In this document: one piece after another, positions 42,295 through 55,175 of the stretch
Layout of the letters: each line of letters starts with the position of its first letter
Numbering within the stretch: position 1 is the stretch's first letter
NCBI GenBank assembly: GCA_021234155.1
Contig: JAJEKV010000133.1
Span: 956,055 to 1,020,054 of the forward strand
DNA: 64,000 bases
Direction of reading: 5' to 3'
DNA from: Isoetes taiwanensis
Lineage: Eukaryota > Streptophyta > Lycopodiopsida > Isoetales > Isoetaceae
Translations under genes and position numbers: made by a program
Notes under the pieces: model-generated
What the model was told of the DNA's origin: nothing
Databases searched by the model: none
Seen by the model: the letters and a program-made list of their open reading frames with translations, nothing else

Positions 42295-42795
42295 AGAGGG
42301 AAGAGATAGGAGATAGGGCACATGGGTGGGCCCAAACCGAAGGCCGGTAGGAGGCAGCAGGAGCCGAAGGAACAAAAAGAAAAGGGCGGCGGTCGGGCGG
42401 GCTTTTCTAGTTATTATAATAGAGGATTATATGATATTTTCTTATTATATAGGACAAGTCCCTTATTATTTAAGGATTATATGAGACGATTGTGTATTGC
42501 ATCAATAAACCTTTGTTAGATTTATATTCATTAAGATTATGCAAAGACTATCATGGTAAATAACCAACAATAAAGAAGTATACGATGGCATGCAATTATA
42601 TTATAGTTCATCAAAGTTGCATGAAATTGCATTTAGTAAACTTTGATGGGTGCTTTACCATACCTCTACCAAGTTATGTGCACGAAAGCATTATCCCTTG
42701 CTTCACTTTCAGCGCTGGAGGAAGAGACAAATAAAGCGCGTGAACGCAAGGAAGTTGCTTAACTTCAAGAACTATTATCAAATTCTTATCTGAAC
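42295..42795. repeat. 502-bp tandem duplication, unit 2
   Basis: Copy of 41793-42294. A diverged relative of part of the unit occurs at about 44595-44760, and the sequence after it (42768-42960) recurs at about 45070-45290. Confidence 0.92.
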
Positions 42796-44384
42796 ATTTC
42801 GGCATGAAAGGTGGTTGTTTTCCTTCTTATGTAGTGTTGTTTCCTTTTTTGTTTTTATTTTCTCCTTACTATTTAGGCGCATCCGACAATAAGCTCTACT
42901 CATGTGTGTTTTAAATTTCTCTTAAGCCCATCTGTGTTAGTCAGAAGCATTTATGGCCAAAATTCTTGCACAAACGGCCTTCTCTGTTTCTTGCTTTGTT
43001 CTGGCAAAGGAAAGAGAGATGCAGATCTAAGGAAGCTGGATCGGCAATGCTCGGCAACTCTTCCGGATAATATGGGCATCAAGAATACTTCCAGTGGGAG
43101 GACCATCATCAGATTTCATGGTTTTTCTTCACTAAAACTCCAACTTCTTGCAAATCTTCCCGCCAGTTATAATGATGGATCTGTTCAAGAAAACGCTTGA
43201 AATGGAGCATTCTAGCGTAACTTTATGGATTCCTGCTAAGTTTGTTGGCCATTGGCTCAAAACACGAAAGCATCATGTCCACTACAAATGGCCACTACCA
43301 GTAAAGGAACATCCTCGTCCGCTAGATCCTCTGCCAGTTTTGCTAACATATTCTCCAAATTCCTTTCCTATTGCACAAATCCATCGCAACTCTCTAGCAT
43401 CTTAAATTTCATCTCTAAAGATTCCCTAAATTTGGGTTAGAATTAGCGAGTGCGAGTGCTTTATGAGAAAAAATTATTGTGATCATAATGTCGTTAGCCT
43501 CCAGCTTCTGCACTAGTGCCATGAGCAGCATTAGGTGGCTCTCATCTTTGAAAGATGATTAAATAAACCTAGGTACTCTGGCTATGCAACGAGGAAAAAA
43601 TGCTGCAAAGGGAGACACAGGAATTGACTACGACAGACTATTGGTTAATGTCATCATGTGAATGCCTACGCTTCTTCCTCCTAGTGTTGAGCTCATGTTC
43701 GATTATTATCTCCGGAGTTTAGATATCTAACACGTTTTTGCATATTGAGCCACCGAGAGTTCAAATAACATGTTTGTGATTGGCTCCATGTCAAAACAAC
43801 ATGTCTGTGATTGGCGGCTCTTTGTATATTAGTTAGAATCTTTGATTTCTTGATTTTCATTCTATTAAGCTGAGTAACCATGTTCAGATGATAAATGGTC
43901 TCTTAAGTATCTTCTTGCAACTACACATAGGAAAAGTTTTTGGGTAGAAGCATGAAAGCGTGGGCAAAAATTATTATTCTTGGAATGAAATGTTTGATCG
44001 ATTGAGGAAAGTTCAAAATGTGCGCCAAGATTTCGGGAGAATTTGGTATAATTATGGAGAATATTGGACGTCAACCACCTTTATTAATGATAGGCAACTC
44101 TATATAAAATTCAAAATGTACATTACAAATACTTTAACCTAGTTCAATTTTTTACATTAATATACAAAAAAATTCAATCACCCTTGTATGCTTCTACCCT
44201 TTTTTAATCGTTGCAAAACACAAACAAATGCACACAGGTTTTATATGTATTTTCTTTTTGAAGAATGTGAAACTTTATTAATCAGGAGAAATGATAAATG
44301 TAGATGGGGACTGAAAATCCAGTGGAGAAATTGTCCACAGAGAAAAACCACCCGCCACCTTACAGTATACAGCATGTAAATGAG
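42796..44384. other. No recognised gene
   Basis: Open plus frames of 98 and 85 codons at 42904-43200 and 43148-43405 have no motif I recognise. The 42800-42960 part is duplicated at 45100-45290, so the stretch is probably repeat-derived. Confidence 0.4.
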
Positions 44385-44620
44385 TTACATATAAGTGTTA
44401 ATCTGGAGATAGTGATTCCAAATATGGTTCTTCACTTCAGCATTTACTGAGAAAGATATATATGCTTTGACAATGCATCGCTTAGCTTCAACGGGTACTT
44501 GAGCATCAAGGGCTCTATTGGCCTTGAAAATGAAGAGATTTCTTCTTTTACAAAGTGACCAAATGATCCTTGCTGAAGTTAAACAAAATGCCCGATTGTG
44601 TATATTGCATGCGTAAACCT
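44385..44620 (-). pseudogene. Possible L1 LINE 3' coding remnant
   Basis: The minus frame contains SARIIWSLCKRRNLFIFKA, resembling the W..WKxRNxxxF phrase near the C-terminus of plant L1 polyproteins. The following helix is not diagnostic. Short and tentative. Confidence 0.35.
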
Positions 44621-47440
44621 TTGTTAGATATATATTCATTGAGATTCTGTAAAGAGTATGATGATAAAGAAGCAACAGTAAAGAAGTAATAATACAATGG
44701 TAAGCAATCATATTGTACTTCAACCAAACATGAAATTGCATGGTTGAAACTTTAGTAACCTTTCATACCTAAATCAAACTCAATTAGTGAATATGACAAA
44801 GATTCACAAATTCTCTTAAAATGTAAGAGATAACACATTGAGAGCGTATTGGAAAGATTCGCATCAATGTCGTGTGAAGGATGGCCCACTATTCATGGTT
44901 ACAACTTAACACATGAGTTATTATATTGGCTTTGTGTTTCCTTTGCATTACAATTGAACCCTCAAATCTTAAATCCCATGAAGCATAAACCTTAGTTGAT
45001 AATCCTAGACCACTTAACCCTAGATGCTAGCAAAAAGAAAGGTCAAGCTAATTGAGAGTTGGACACACTTCAAGAACTATTATCAAATTCTTATATGAAC
45101 ATTTCGGCATGAAAGATGGTTGTTTTCCTTCCTATGTAGTGTTGTTTCCTTTTTTGTTTTTATTGTCTCGTTACTATTAAGGTGCATCCGACGCATGTGT
45201 TCCAAATTATAAGCTCTACTCATGTGTGTTTTAAAGTTCTTTTAAGCCCATCTGTGTTAGCCAGAAGCATTTATGGCCAGGTTTTATATGTATTTTCTTT
45301 TTGAAGAATGTGAAACTTTATTAATCAGGAGAAATGATAAATGTAGATGGGGAACTGAAAACCCAGTGGAGAATATGTAGCATAATAACATGGGGTTTTC
45401 TAACTTTGATAATTTGCTCGGGATTTAATGTTTAGATGTTCGTCATGAGTGTGAAGGTTATAAATATATCATATAAAGTCTAATTGTGTATTACAACTTA
45501 ATGCCTGAGTTATTGCTTTGGCTACGCCTTTGCTTGGCTTTACCATCTCTAATGGCTATATTGTAATGGCTATATTGTAATTTCTATAAAATTTGTATTC
45601 TAAGGATTTGTAAGAAGTTTTATAGTTTTTTTAAAAACCTTTAAAAAATCTTTGCATACGGATTTTTAAGGTACGGATTTCTAAGTACTCAACTACCTTC
45701 AACATTTGTCTATTAAAGATCGAGGGAAGGCAAATATGCATCACTTCTTTGCCTCACTGTGAAGGACTCTTCTAGAATCTCGATTGAGATATTTTATGTC
45801 TGCATATTCAAGAATTGAACCCGATGCCTCTTATGCAAGATTGCCACACTATCACAAGCTTCTGCAATGAAAGGAGAATGGGGTTCAAGGCTGGAAATTG
45901 AGTCATGAGAGGTAATAGAATATTCTTTTTATATATTTTTCTCTTGATTTCTAGCAATTTAAGAAAGTACATTTAAAATAACATTGGAACCTCAAACAAC
46001 TATCAATGTTCCATATTTTGCCCTTGCACTTATATCTCCCTTGCACAATAGCACAAATTCAAATCTTGGCAACTTATAAAGGCTTGTGGTTGATAAATAA
46101 GCAAGTCTATCAAACCCTTAGAACCAATTTAATTAAACATCATTTATTCACTTGTTTGCTGGTTGTTCGGAACTAAAATTTCTCTCTTTTGCTTTTTATA
46201 ATAGGATTAAAATACTATACCCCATTTTCAACATATATAATTTACACAATGTTGTGATTATTTTTGGCTTATGGCTCTATCAATATCAAATTCGATAGAG
46301 GAGCAATTTAGCACTTTACAAATTGCCTTTGGCATGTTACTTACATGGCTATGCCTTAAAATCTAGAAACACCCTTATCCATGCATAGACGGTTGCGATG
46401 TTTAATTGAAAATCACAATTGAAGAAGCAAAGACTGAAATGCTAAGTTATCACTGCAAAATACTCAACAACTGGAAAGACTATGAATGAGCTACAATTCT
46501 TTCATTAAATAACTAGAGTACTAAGGTTTAATCCATCCAGACCTGCCTGAATTAATGACTCGCCTACAGTGAAGGATGCAGATTCCAAGTAGCTGGTTCC
46601 TTAAAAGTTCAATGCAGATGTGCAACAACAAAAATGTGATGCCATACTCACCATAGGTGCTCTCAGCTCTGTAAACTATGGATAACAATCTGTTCCACAT
46701 CAAACAAAATGCCTCTATGTTTGTCTTGCTAGGACAAACGTTGTGGCCGCCACCTCAAGCAATCTCAAGAAGCAAATTTGCTCATTGCACTTCCTAATGA
46801 GAACTATTCATGTCCTACATGTGGTAAAAAGAAATTGATCAATGGCTCCAGCTTGGTAGACCCGGATAAACTACAAATCAATGGAATACTAAACTAGTTC
46901 AATTATTTATTGCCATATTTCGACGGATTGAGAAGCCTTTTCCAGCATAAGCTAAGCAACCGAGCAAACCTCTCTGAAATAATGCAAGACCCAACTAATT
47001 TTGACTCACATTTGCATTTCCTAAAGAGAGCAACACACTAAACGACTGCTGGGTAAAAGCATGCTAGGGTGTCATACATTAGTTCTAAATTCATGTACTA
47101 TTTTGCACTAGAAACCCGTTTTTTATGTAATTTTGAATGTATGGTAGGAGGCCACGTGCTTGTCGTTATATATTTAAAAAAGGAATATATTTGATTGTTT
47201 GTCATCATGACATGAAGTGGCCGACGGTTGTTGCGAAATTTTGAGCACAATCACTGGATTCCCTTCGATCCAAGCAAATTCCCTCCAATCCATCCGAAGC
47301 AAGCAAATTCCCTCCAATTTACGGTCTAAGAATCTAAAACAAAGAAAAGAATTTCAAATTCTTGCCGGATCTTTGCATGCATATCAGTTTTCATAGTAGT
47401 AGTAGTGGCATGGCACAAGAAAATCAAAGTATGAACATAA
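44621..47440. other. No gene; AT-rich, with pieces duplicated from 42-44 kb
   Basis: About 44595-44760 and 45070-45365 are diverged copies of sequence at 42500-42960 and 44236-44330. The rest shows no open frame or motif that I can support. Somewhere near its right end the left boundary of the second large transposon should lie, but I could not fix it. Confidence 0.4.
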
Positions 47441-48350
47441 TTACTTAGGCTGATGTCCAAAATGAGGACGGTGATACCGAAATCGACAAAGGGAAGCAGA
47501 AAATGGTTGAACAAGATACTCTAAATGACATGCTGAATGAAGTGACAGAGAGTGATACCGTTGCCAATGAGAATGGCGAGATCATATTCCGTGTACTTCA
47601 CCAAAAAATTAGGAAAAGAGCGTAAAAGGTTGTTGAATGCTTTAGAAATGAAGCCCGATTCTCTATCTCCGGTGAAAGAGAGGTATTGGTTTCGAGGATC
47701 TTGCAAGATAACGTGGTGCTCTTGGGGTTGTTTAAAACTGTGATTGGGCTACCTTGAAGCGGTGGTGAAACATTCATTGTTACAAAATCTCAAAGATGGA
47801 TTAGAAGAGGTTAAATCTTCTAATAGTTGTGACAAGTTGGCAGCCAAGCACTGCATTTTATCCATGATTGTTGGGAAAAATGGGGAATTGAAGCAAAAGG
47901 AGTTGCTTCAAAAAATGTTGAACCGCCATCCTCGAAATTTGTCATACCGCAGCGTAAGAAAGAGAATGAAAATTGCGGGTCCAAGTATATGGGCATTAGC
48001 GTGTAGTAAAGAGAAGATCTGATTGTTTGGACCGAAGACACAAAGCAATTAGTCATCCAATTTTGGTTAAACAACACCAAGGTTTCACCTAAATACGGGG
48101 ATGTAAGAAAGAAAAGGCATCAGCAATCCGGTTTCTTGATATACCACGTGTATTTCATTCTTTCTCGCGTGTGAAATGCTTCTGATCCCTCATGTATATG
48201 TTCATTTTTATTGGAATTTATAGTATCTTCTTTGTTTTGATGTATGAATGCTTTCTAATGACTGATCTATTATTTATGTATTCACTTTTACTTACTTTTA
48301 CATATGCAATCACCTTTGTTGGTTTGCTTACATTTATTGACCATGTATAT

Positions 48351-49060
48351 CAGGGTTGCCCTTAAGGCCAAATTTGTCTAAGCATAATTTAGAAGGTCGG
48401 GCGAATAATAGAGTTGCAAGATTAGTTATGCTGGCGAATGTTTTCTACACATGAATGTTTCTCACAGAAATCTAGGCGAATTATGGCCAATATTATTTTG
48501 TCAAGATTTAAGTGTCTTCATTTTTCAAGTGCAATTTCTGTGGTGAAATTTTATTCACCAGCATCCATATTTAATCAAGGACACAAACACATTATAACTA
48601 TAGTTACATAATGCAATACCATAACTTAACCTTTGCAAATGAGAATGTGGCTTATCCTTGTAGATTAAACAAATCTAATAAAAGGGAGGTCTGTAAAAAA
48701 ATGCTTTCCAGTGCATCCTTTGAAGTATTTGAAACACAATAGCTACAAAAATAACTCTTAAAATTATCATATGTACCTGGATGGATATGGAGAATAGATT
48801 AGGTTATGAAGAAAGCCTAGAATATTAGGCGATTCCATAAGAAATCTTCGAGAAGGAGGGTAGAGGATAAGGCGAATCCATAGTTATGACGCTTATTGAA
48901 TGTGGCGAATTTTTAAGTGGAGCGAGATTTGTTTGTAGAAAAATTGGCTAATTTAATTTTTTTCATCTATAACGGGCCCTACTAAACCATAGCGTCAAAA
49001 TTTCTTGATACCCTTAAAAAATAGCCTTTTGGCGAACTTTCGTCCTTAAGGGCTACCCTG
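48351..49060. mobile_element. 710-bp hAT MITE
   Basis: Left end CAGGGTTGCCCTTAAGG, inverted right end CAGGGTAGCCCTTAAGG, flanked by ATGTATAT on both sides (48343-48350 and 49061-49068). CAGGG ends and an 8-bp TSD are the hAT signature. No coding capacity. It lies between exons of the second transposase. Confidence 0.9.
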
Positions 49061-49329
49061 ATGTATATTACACTAAATCTTCCTTTCTTATTTATGCAGT
49101 GACTCCAAAATTCTTAAGCAATGTACAGATTAGATATTTGCATAATATTGTATGTTATACATGTCTATAGAGTACATATCTTGTACTCAGACTTTCAGAT
49201 AGTGCCTATGGACTTCAAGAATCTACTCTAGAACATTAATATGCTCTAGGGTACAGTAATGTACCCACACTGCTACTTTATCCTTACACACGTATTTAAT
49301 GTACATGTGTAATGTATATTCTGTTGTCC

Positions 49330-49445
49330 TTATGTATATTGTAAGTACATTCTGAGTACATATGAGTATATATGAGTGCATATGAGTACATCTGAGTACA
49401 TATTAGTACATTATGAGTACATGTTAGTACATTTTGACTCCGCAT
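49330..49445. repeat. GAGTACATAT short tandem repeat
   Basis: About ten imperfect copies of a 10- to 11-base unit (GAGTACATAT, TAGTACATTT) just upstream of the long transposase exon. Confidence 0.8.
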
Positions 49446-51225
49446 GTACTCAATTGCACATACAAAATCTTTTATTAACTATGATGATTTGAATGCACAG
49501 GCTGAGCTGTACCAGAACTTTGTGGAGCAACACCCAGAGGCAGACATTGGCATCAGATTGTTCGAATACCTCAAACCTGATTGTGTAAGGAAGCTAAAAG
49601 AAAGAAACACATGTTGTTGTGTCAAGCATGAGCAAGCAGAGAACTTCAGGAAGGCATTTAATTCTATGAGGGCTAAGCTTCACATCAATTGTAGCTGCAA
49701 TTGTGAAGTTTGTGCTGCTAACAAAAATGATGGAATTTGTCAGGCTCACAAGCATACATACTGTAATGTCAGCACTCTATGGAGGAGTATGGTTTGTCCA
49801 AAACAGGATAGTGATGAGTGGCACAAATTAAATTGTATTACAAGTGATTGCAAGAACTGTGGTAAGCAGAACATTAGCTTGTGTCCAAAAGAAACTGAAA
49901 ATGACATTGAAAGTAAAGTCAATTGGCAAATATACTCTTATGTGGATGAGAAGTCTAAAAAAGGAGTCTCAAGAAGGCTGAGATTGGTGGAGAAGACAAC
50001 AAATGCACCTGTAATGCTGGATGCCATGTTTGGTCACATGAAGACATTTATCCATCACAACTTTGCAGCTCACTGGCAAAGCAAGGAATTCAGAAGATGT
50101 GTTCAAAACCTGAGAGATGATTCAGTGATATCAGTGGTTGACTTTGCAGAAAATTATACATTGAAGCCTTTCAAAGAGGTTCAGTCAGAACATTGGAATG
50201 CAGACCAAGTTACTATAATGGTACAGATTACCATGCTAAAGGTAAATGGCATCTTGAAGAAGATCATTCACTTGTATATTTCTTGATGACGTAAAATCAT
50301 GATACACATTTTGTACAACGTGCATTTAAGCTTCATCTAAAATGGCTGAAAGAGAATGGTGGATCTCATGTACAAAAGATCATATTGTGTGGTCTCGATG
50401 GTTGTGTCGCACAATACAAGTCCAAGAAATTCATATTTCATTACCGTACTATGTTGAATATGGCATTCGTTTACAATGGAACTACTTTGGTTCTGGGCAT
50501 GGAAAAGGTGAACATGATGGAGAGTTTGCCAAGGCCAAGCAGGTACTTGCATCCGAACAGTTACGAGAACATGGAACAGAGATTAGAGGTGCACATGATG
50601 CTTGTGTTGTCTTGAGGAGCAAGCAATCTAATGTTAACAGAGTATATTGGGAAGTGAAGGAGTCAGATATTGATAGAACCAATGCATTGGATGTGCAACC
50701 TCTTCCTGATATTCAGAAATTGCATGCTATAGCTTCTATAAGTCCAACTGACCCCACCTTAGTAATGGTGAGACCATTATCTTGCTTCTGCAATGCTTGC
50801 ATTAACTTTGAATGGGATGCTTGTGAGTCCATTCTGTGGGAAGTGGCAATTAAAGAAGCTAGTACCCCGAGTAAGTACTCATTGTGAAGTAGAGAATGAG
50901 GAAACTGCTGCTTTTGCAAATGAAAATGAAGAGCTAGAAGATCTAGTACGTGTAGGTGATATGTTTGCTTTTTTCTTTGCTTTTGAAATGAAGAAAATGT
51001 GCCATACTATATTCTTCTTTGCAAGAAAACAAAATTTAAACAGGGAAAATGTTATTGACGATTACAAAATTATCACCATAGTGAAACAGTCATATCCGGC
51101 GTATTACTATAAAAATTGTGCCGTTGTCACCACAAGTATAAGTTATTGGATGACAAAGAAGTTCTTGTACCGCCAGAGTCCATTATTGGAGCAAAGTTTG
51201 CAATGCCAAAAAAGTAAATCATAAG

Positions 51226-52060
51226 GTGAAGGGTGCTTTCGCGGCTTATGCATTGTCTCTAACGATGTGCATGAGATGCCTTGGGAAGTCTGCACGAAAT
51301 GCTACATGATGCGGAATAGCTTGAACAGATTATATGTTGGATGATTATATGTTGGAGAGAAATCTGAAAAAGAAAAGTGCAGGAGTAACATGATTTATAT
51401 TACATTGTAATTGAGTACATCAACTTATTTCAAAACATGTTTCTTGTTATTGATAACTTTCTGAGAATATATCAACTTCTTTTATGCCTAACTATTACAT
51501 CCTGTGGTGGCTGAAATCTCATAGGTATTGCATCCATTCTCCTAAGATTTCTGGGCGCCATATAATGTTAGGACTAGCTGTGGCGTGAGGCCACTTGCTA
51601 CTTCTCTTGCAATTGGAAGCCCACTCCGGCCCTCCGCAGGCAAGTGATTGACTCGTCTTAGCACTTGGTAACTGATTCCTTCCCCAAGGATCGGGGATCA
51701 TAGATCTTGTGAATTGCCCAAAGTATTGTTAGCATCTCATCCCCGGTGTACATCTGTCTTCGATCTGTTTGACCTGTTCCCATAATCCAAGCAGGCTGGT
51801 AAGGAATCTTGCTTCATACATTAAGCCACAAGAGAATGGTACATCTGGAACATATTCTGCTTCAGTCTCTAAAGTAGAAGGTGGTTCATCTGGTTCAACC
51901 TCTGCTCCATGTACATGTACAAGTTCCTTTTGTTCTGGTTCAACCTCTGCTCCATGTATAAATTCCTCTTCAATTTCATTTTCCTCAACTTCTAATCCAA
52001 TAACAAAAGTTAAAAATTATTAGCATTTTAAATCTAAAACTTCCTCAACCTTAAATATTA
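51226..52060. other. No recognised gene
   Basis: Holds a short direct repeat (GGTTCAACCTCTGCTCCATG near 51890 and 51940) and a small open frame (51769-52023) of Ser/Thr-rich low complexity. Nothing diagnostic. Confidence 0.4.
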
Positions 52061-54433
52061 ACTAGTAATGGTGCCCAGCGTTGCTGGGCATAAGTTGAGA
52101 GGTTGTAAATGTTTTGGGATGCAATGAGCGAAGCATGCAGTAATAATCCAAGTTTACAGAACTTTTCAACGACTTAACAACATTAAAAAAAACCTAGCTC
52201 CTTCATATTAGATAGTGTTAGATCGATATATCTTTGAGAAGCTTTGAGTAGAACAGCACGATCCACGTAACCCTTGGAAAACCTTGTTGTTGATCTTCAG
52301 TGTGGCTTCACTCTTTGGTGTTAAAGATGGTCTTGTCATACAGGAAGTGCATATCTGCCTCCCTTATTTCAATTCGTAGTATAAATGATATGAGGGCTCA
52401 AATTTGGCACCTATCATACCGCAAGCAAGTCCACATCTGTCTCCCTTATTTCACACACGTGTTGGGGTTAACAATATATTAAGTTTATCCCTGTTTGTGT
52501 TTTTATGGTTCATTTAATATTAAAGGTCCATGCTTGTTTTTTATTCATGGTGAAGTAATTGAATATCATGGAATATGAGCGTGCTTGCCTAATTCAAGGT
52601 ATGCATACAATATATGGACCATGAATAACTCTTATGAGAAATATAAGGTGATTATCTCTTTTTAAAGATGAGCAATTTTTTAAGTACAACTGAAGAATTG
52701 AAGTTGGTTTCAATTGCAGTAGTTAAAGGGAACACAATATATGGTATAGGAAATTGCCATATGATTGTACATCTAGTGGGGTATAATGCATAGCACATAT
52801 TAAAGCATGTTAAATTGGCTTATGTAGAAACCTCTGGTTTTCAAGAAAGCCAATTGGACCAAGCAAACTCTAGTTTGGAACGATTTAGCTTTCTCAGTTA
52901 GGCTAAAAGACTTATATTTATATTTGAGATGATCGAAATATAGAAGATGGTTGTGTTACCCAAATGCAATATTATCTTCCCATGTCTGAATCAAGGAAAT
53001 TGCTGATTTTCCAGTTTCTAAACCCATGGAATTGAACGAACTCTCTTAAGCTGCTCGCCTGGTCCATCATTTATATGCACACTACATACTGTATATTGAG
53101 CAGTCAAAAACAGCAAACAAAAGCAAATAGAATTACATAAAGCAATAGCTAAGACGTGGTACCAGACAGCACAGCATGCCTGTTGCATACCTTCCGTCTG
53201 TCATATGTATACTTCAGATACTTCAGTTCAAGTGTAAAATACAGAAAAAGCATGGTTCATCTGTTCTATTGCTCTGTATTGACGTCTAGTTTTAAGATCC
53301 ATGTGGTTTCTCTGACATTTTGCTTACAGAACTCCCGTGTGCGAGTTTTTGAAATTAAAATCTTTAGACTTACTCTATGGAATGGAGCTCTAGATTAATG
53401 GCCTTATGCATAAAAGCACATGGAAGAACAGATGGCCGCCAAAGGAACAGAGGAACAGAGGGCTGGCTGGTGAAACATGGCTCTACTTTAGCTTCAGGTA
53501 ATCCCTTAATATTTGTAAGACTCTGCAAAAAAAAGCATTTCGAAATTAAATTTTGAATGAAAGAAATGCAGAATAGGTTTGTGCATAATACCTTCTTTTA
53601 CGTGCATCATCGCCAGCAGAGTGTTTTCTGTTCTTAGTTTCTCTATTCTATGATGGAACTTCGTTTCTTGAAAACCATAGCCATGCCTAACCTCGCCATA
53701 GCCATAACTTGCTTCAGTAGCCCTAAACCATAGATATGCCAGATAGCATAGCCCTAAACAATAGCTTGCTTCAGATTTTACCTTACTTCGGCACTCAAGA
53801 AGACCCATTTGAACTCCATCTTACTTAAAACTGCCCAAGCGGAGAAAAATACACCTAGAATCGCCCATCTTGGTAGCTTAGTTGATGTTCTTCTCCAAGT
53901 TAAGCGGTGGAGCCCCGCAGATCAACACCGCCTTTGAATTCAAATATCAAGGGCGGAAAAGCAGGCCGAGGCCACGCTACGGTTTCCAGGGAGTTTTACC
54001 CTTGCTAGTTGGATCACTGCCACAAAGATTACATAACACAGGCATAACCTCCGAATTTGGGAAGTTGAAATTAATTACCCTTAGTAGATGGCCGCTGCCC
54101 TTGCATGAGATCTAATGCCCGAGTCTCAGCTGTGCAACGAAACACAAAAACACGTAAATAGCCGAGCTGAGACAAAAAAGAAAGAGCAAAAAATACTCGC
54201 CATAGTCTGATGGCCGCCAGAGGAACAGAGGAGCAAAAGGTTTTGTGGTCGCCATAGCCAGAGATGCGGCCATACAGGAGTTGAAGCGGAGCTACATGGA
54301 AACCCTAAAGGTAGGGTTAGGGTTTTTTTACATGGCGTCATCTCTTCCATTGATTTCATCAAATCTGGGCCGTCGAAAGTTTTAGGGTTTTATGCACGAC
54401 ATACACTAAAACTTTATAATAAAGGATAATAGA
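52061..54433 (-). mobile_element. Non-autonomous Helitron, 2,373 bp
   Basis: Read on minus. The 5' end is TCTATTATCCTTTATTATAA (from 54433), preceded by A. The 3' end is an 8-bp-stem hairpin TGCCCAGC-AAC-GCTGGGCA (52090-52072), then CCATTA and the terminal CTAGT at 52061, followed by T. The TC start, the hairpin, the CTRRT end and A/T insertion are the Helitron signature, and this wording of the ends is common in plants. No Rep/helicase ORF is present. Interior words GATGGCCGCCAAAGGAACAG and GATGGCCGCCAGAGGAACAG (53430 and 54208) are direct repeats. It is inserted between the second transposase and the second FCP1-like ORF. Confidence 0.85.
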
Positions 54434-54504
54434 TATAATTTAACAAGTACTCAAAAGAGTTATGAAAGCAAATCAACATCAAGAAAAGTTACAGTAAAAC
54501 AGAT

Positions 54505-55175
54505 TCAGTTTATCAAAGGCATTGTACATAGGGCCTTTATTCTGTTCATATCTTCGCCGTATTCATCCACTATAGTCTTGATGATAATGTCACCATATAT
54601 GTCCCAAGATTCATCCAACTTATGCTCCTTTATGTAATTGGTAAAATCTGGTGCATATTTCAACCCTACCAACCAATCAAATAAGAAGGACAGATGGTTG
54701 TCGCGTTCTATCAAAGGTGTCCATAGTGGCACACAAACATAACTTTCTTTGTTGAAAAGAGCTTTGTGCTTAGACTCAAACACACCAGAGTCGACCATTG
54801 TATTTAGGATATTCAATGACAATACTATCCATGGGTACTACTTGAGGGGTTACACCAACCTAATTTGTGTAAGGAAGTCCCCAACATCTCTTTTCCATAA
54901 ACATGTTTTAAATTTTGGGATGCCATCTTCATAGAGCTTGTCCAAAATTGATGTTATGATATCTAAGGTAAGAGTTGACCATATGGCCAAATCCCAATGA
55001 AAGGAGGCATATTGAAGCATTGCTTTCATTGTTGGTCTGAGAAAACTCCATGTTCGTAATTAGGGCTTGTAAGAGGAAATATTCATTCGGAGTTCTATAA
55101 AGTAACCGAGAACACCTTGGATCTCAAATATTAGAGTCCTGTAAGGAAGCAAAATATAATTAACATCAAGAGCAC
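54505..55175 (-). pseudogene. FCP1/NIF-like HAD phosphatase-like ORF, second copy
   Basis: After CTTACAG (near 55140) the minus frame reads RTLIFEIQGVLGYF, aligning with LLIMDLNGVLV of the first copy; here the nucleophile Asp is Glu and the second Asp is Gln, so catalysis is unlikely. After a stop it continues RPTMKAMLQYASFHWDLAIW (FCP1 core RP..EFL...D..IWSS), ILDKLYEDGIPKFKTCLWKR, then in 54822-54505 TMVDSGVFESKHKALFN (motif III region), LSFLFDWLVGLKYAPDF and an acidic C-terminus. Stops and a frameshift near 54840-54870 show decay. It is convergent with the transposase at 47.5-51.2 kb, the same arrangement as in the 11-kb element, with a Helitron now in between. Confidence 0.6.

Larger units (their letters stand above)
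47459..51225 (+). pseudogene. DDE-type transposase, second diverged copy
   Basis: The same family as the 15.1-21.4 kb gene. Pieces in order on plus: an acidic/basic N-terminus (47459-47740); a helix-turn-helix-like ELLQKMLNRHPRNLSYRSVR (47880-47970); QFWLNNTKVSPKYGDVRKKR (48059-48118), matching NFWDENTRISPHKKHVRK of the first copy; a long exon 49444-50286 with YQNFVEQHPEADIGIRLFEY, the Cys cluster (CSCNCEVC..C), WRSMVCPKQDSDEWHKLNC..C..CG and VISVVDFAENY (Asp 1); then CGLDGCVAQYKS (Asp 2; Ser to Leu) and YFGSGHGKGEHDG (Asp 3 candidate) near 50385-50525. A second Cys pair (CFCNAC) is at 50780. Frameshifts near 50286 and 50500 break it. A hAT MITE sits between exons. An FCP1-like ORF lies downstream on the opposite strand. 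Confidence 0.75.

Noticed and set aside
51519-51701. Possible LTR boundary with TGGCGCCCAG primer-binding-like sequence near 51550 (minus)
   Set aside because: No second LTR, no gag/pol reading frames next to it, and the tRNA match is short.
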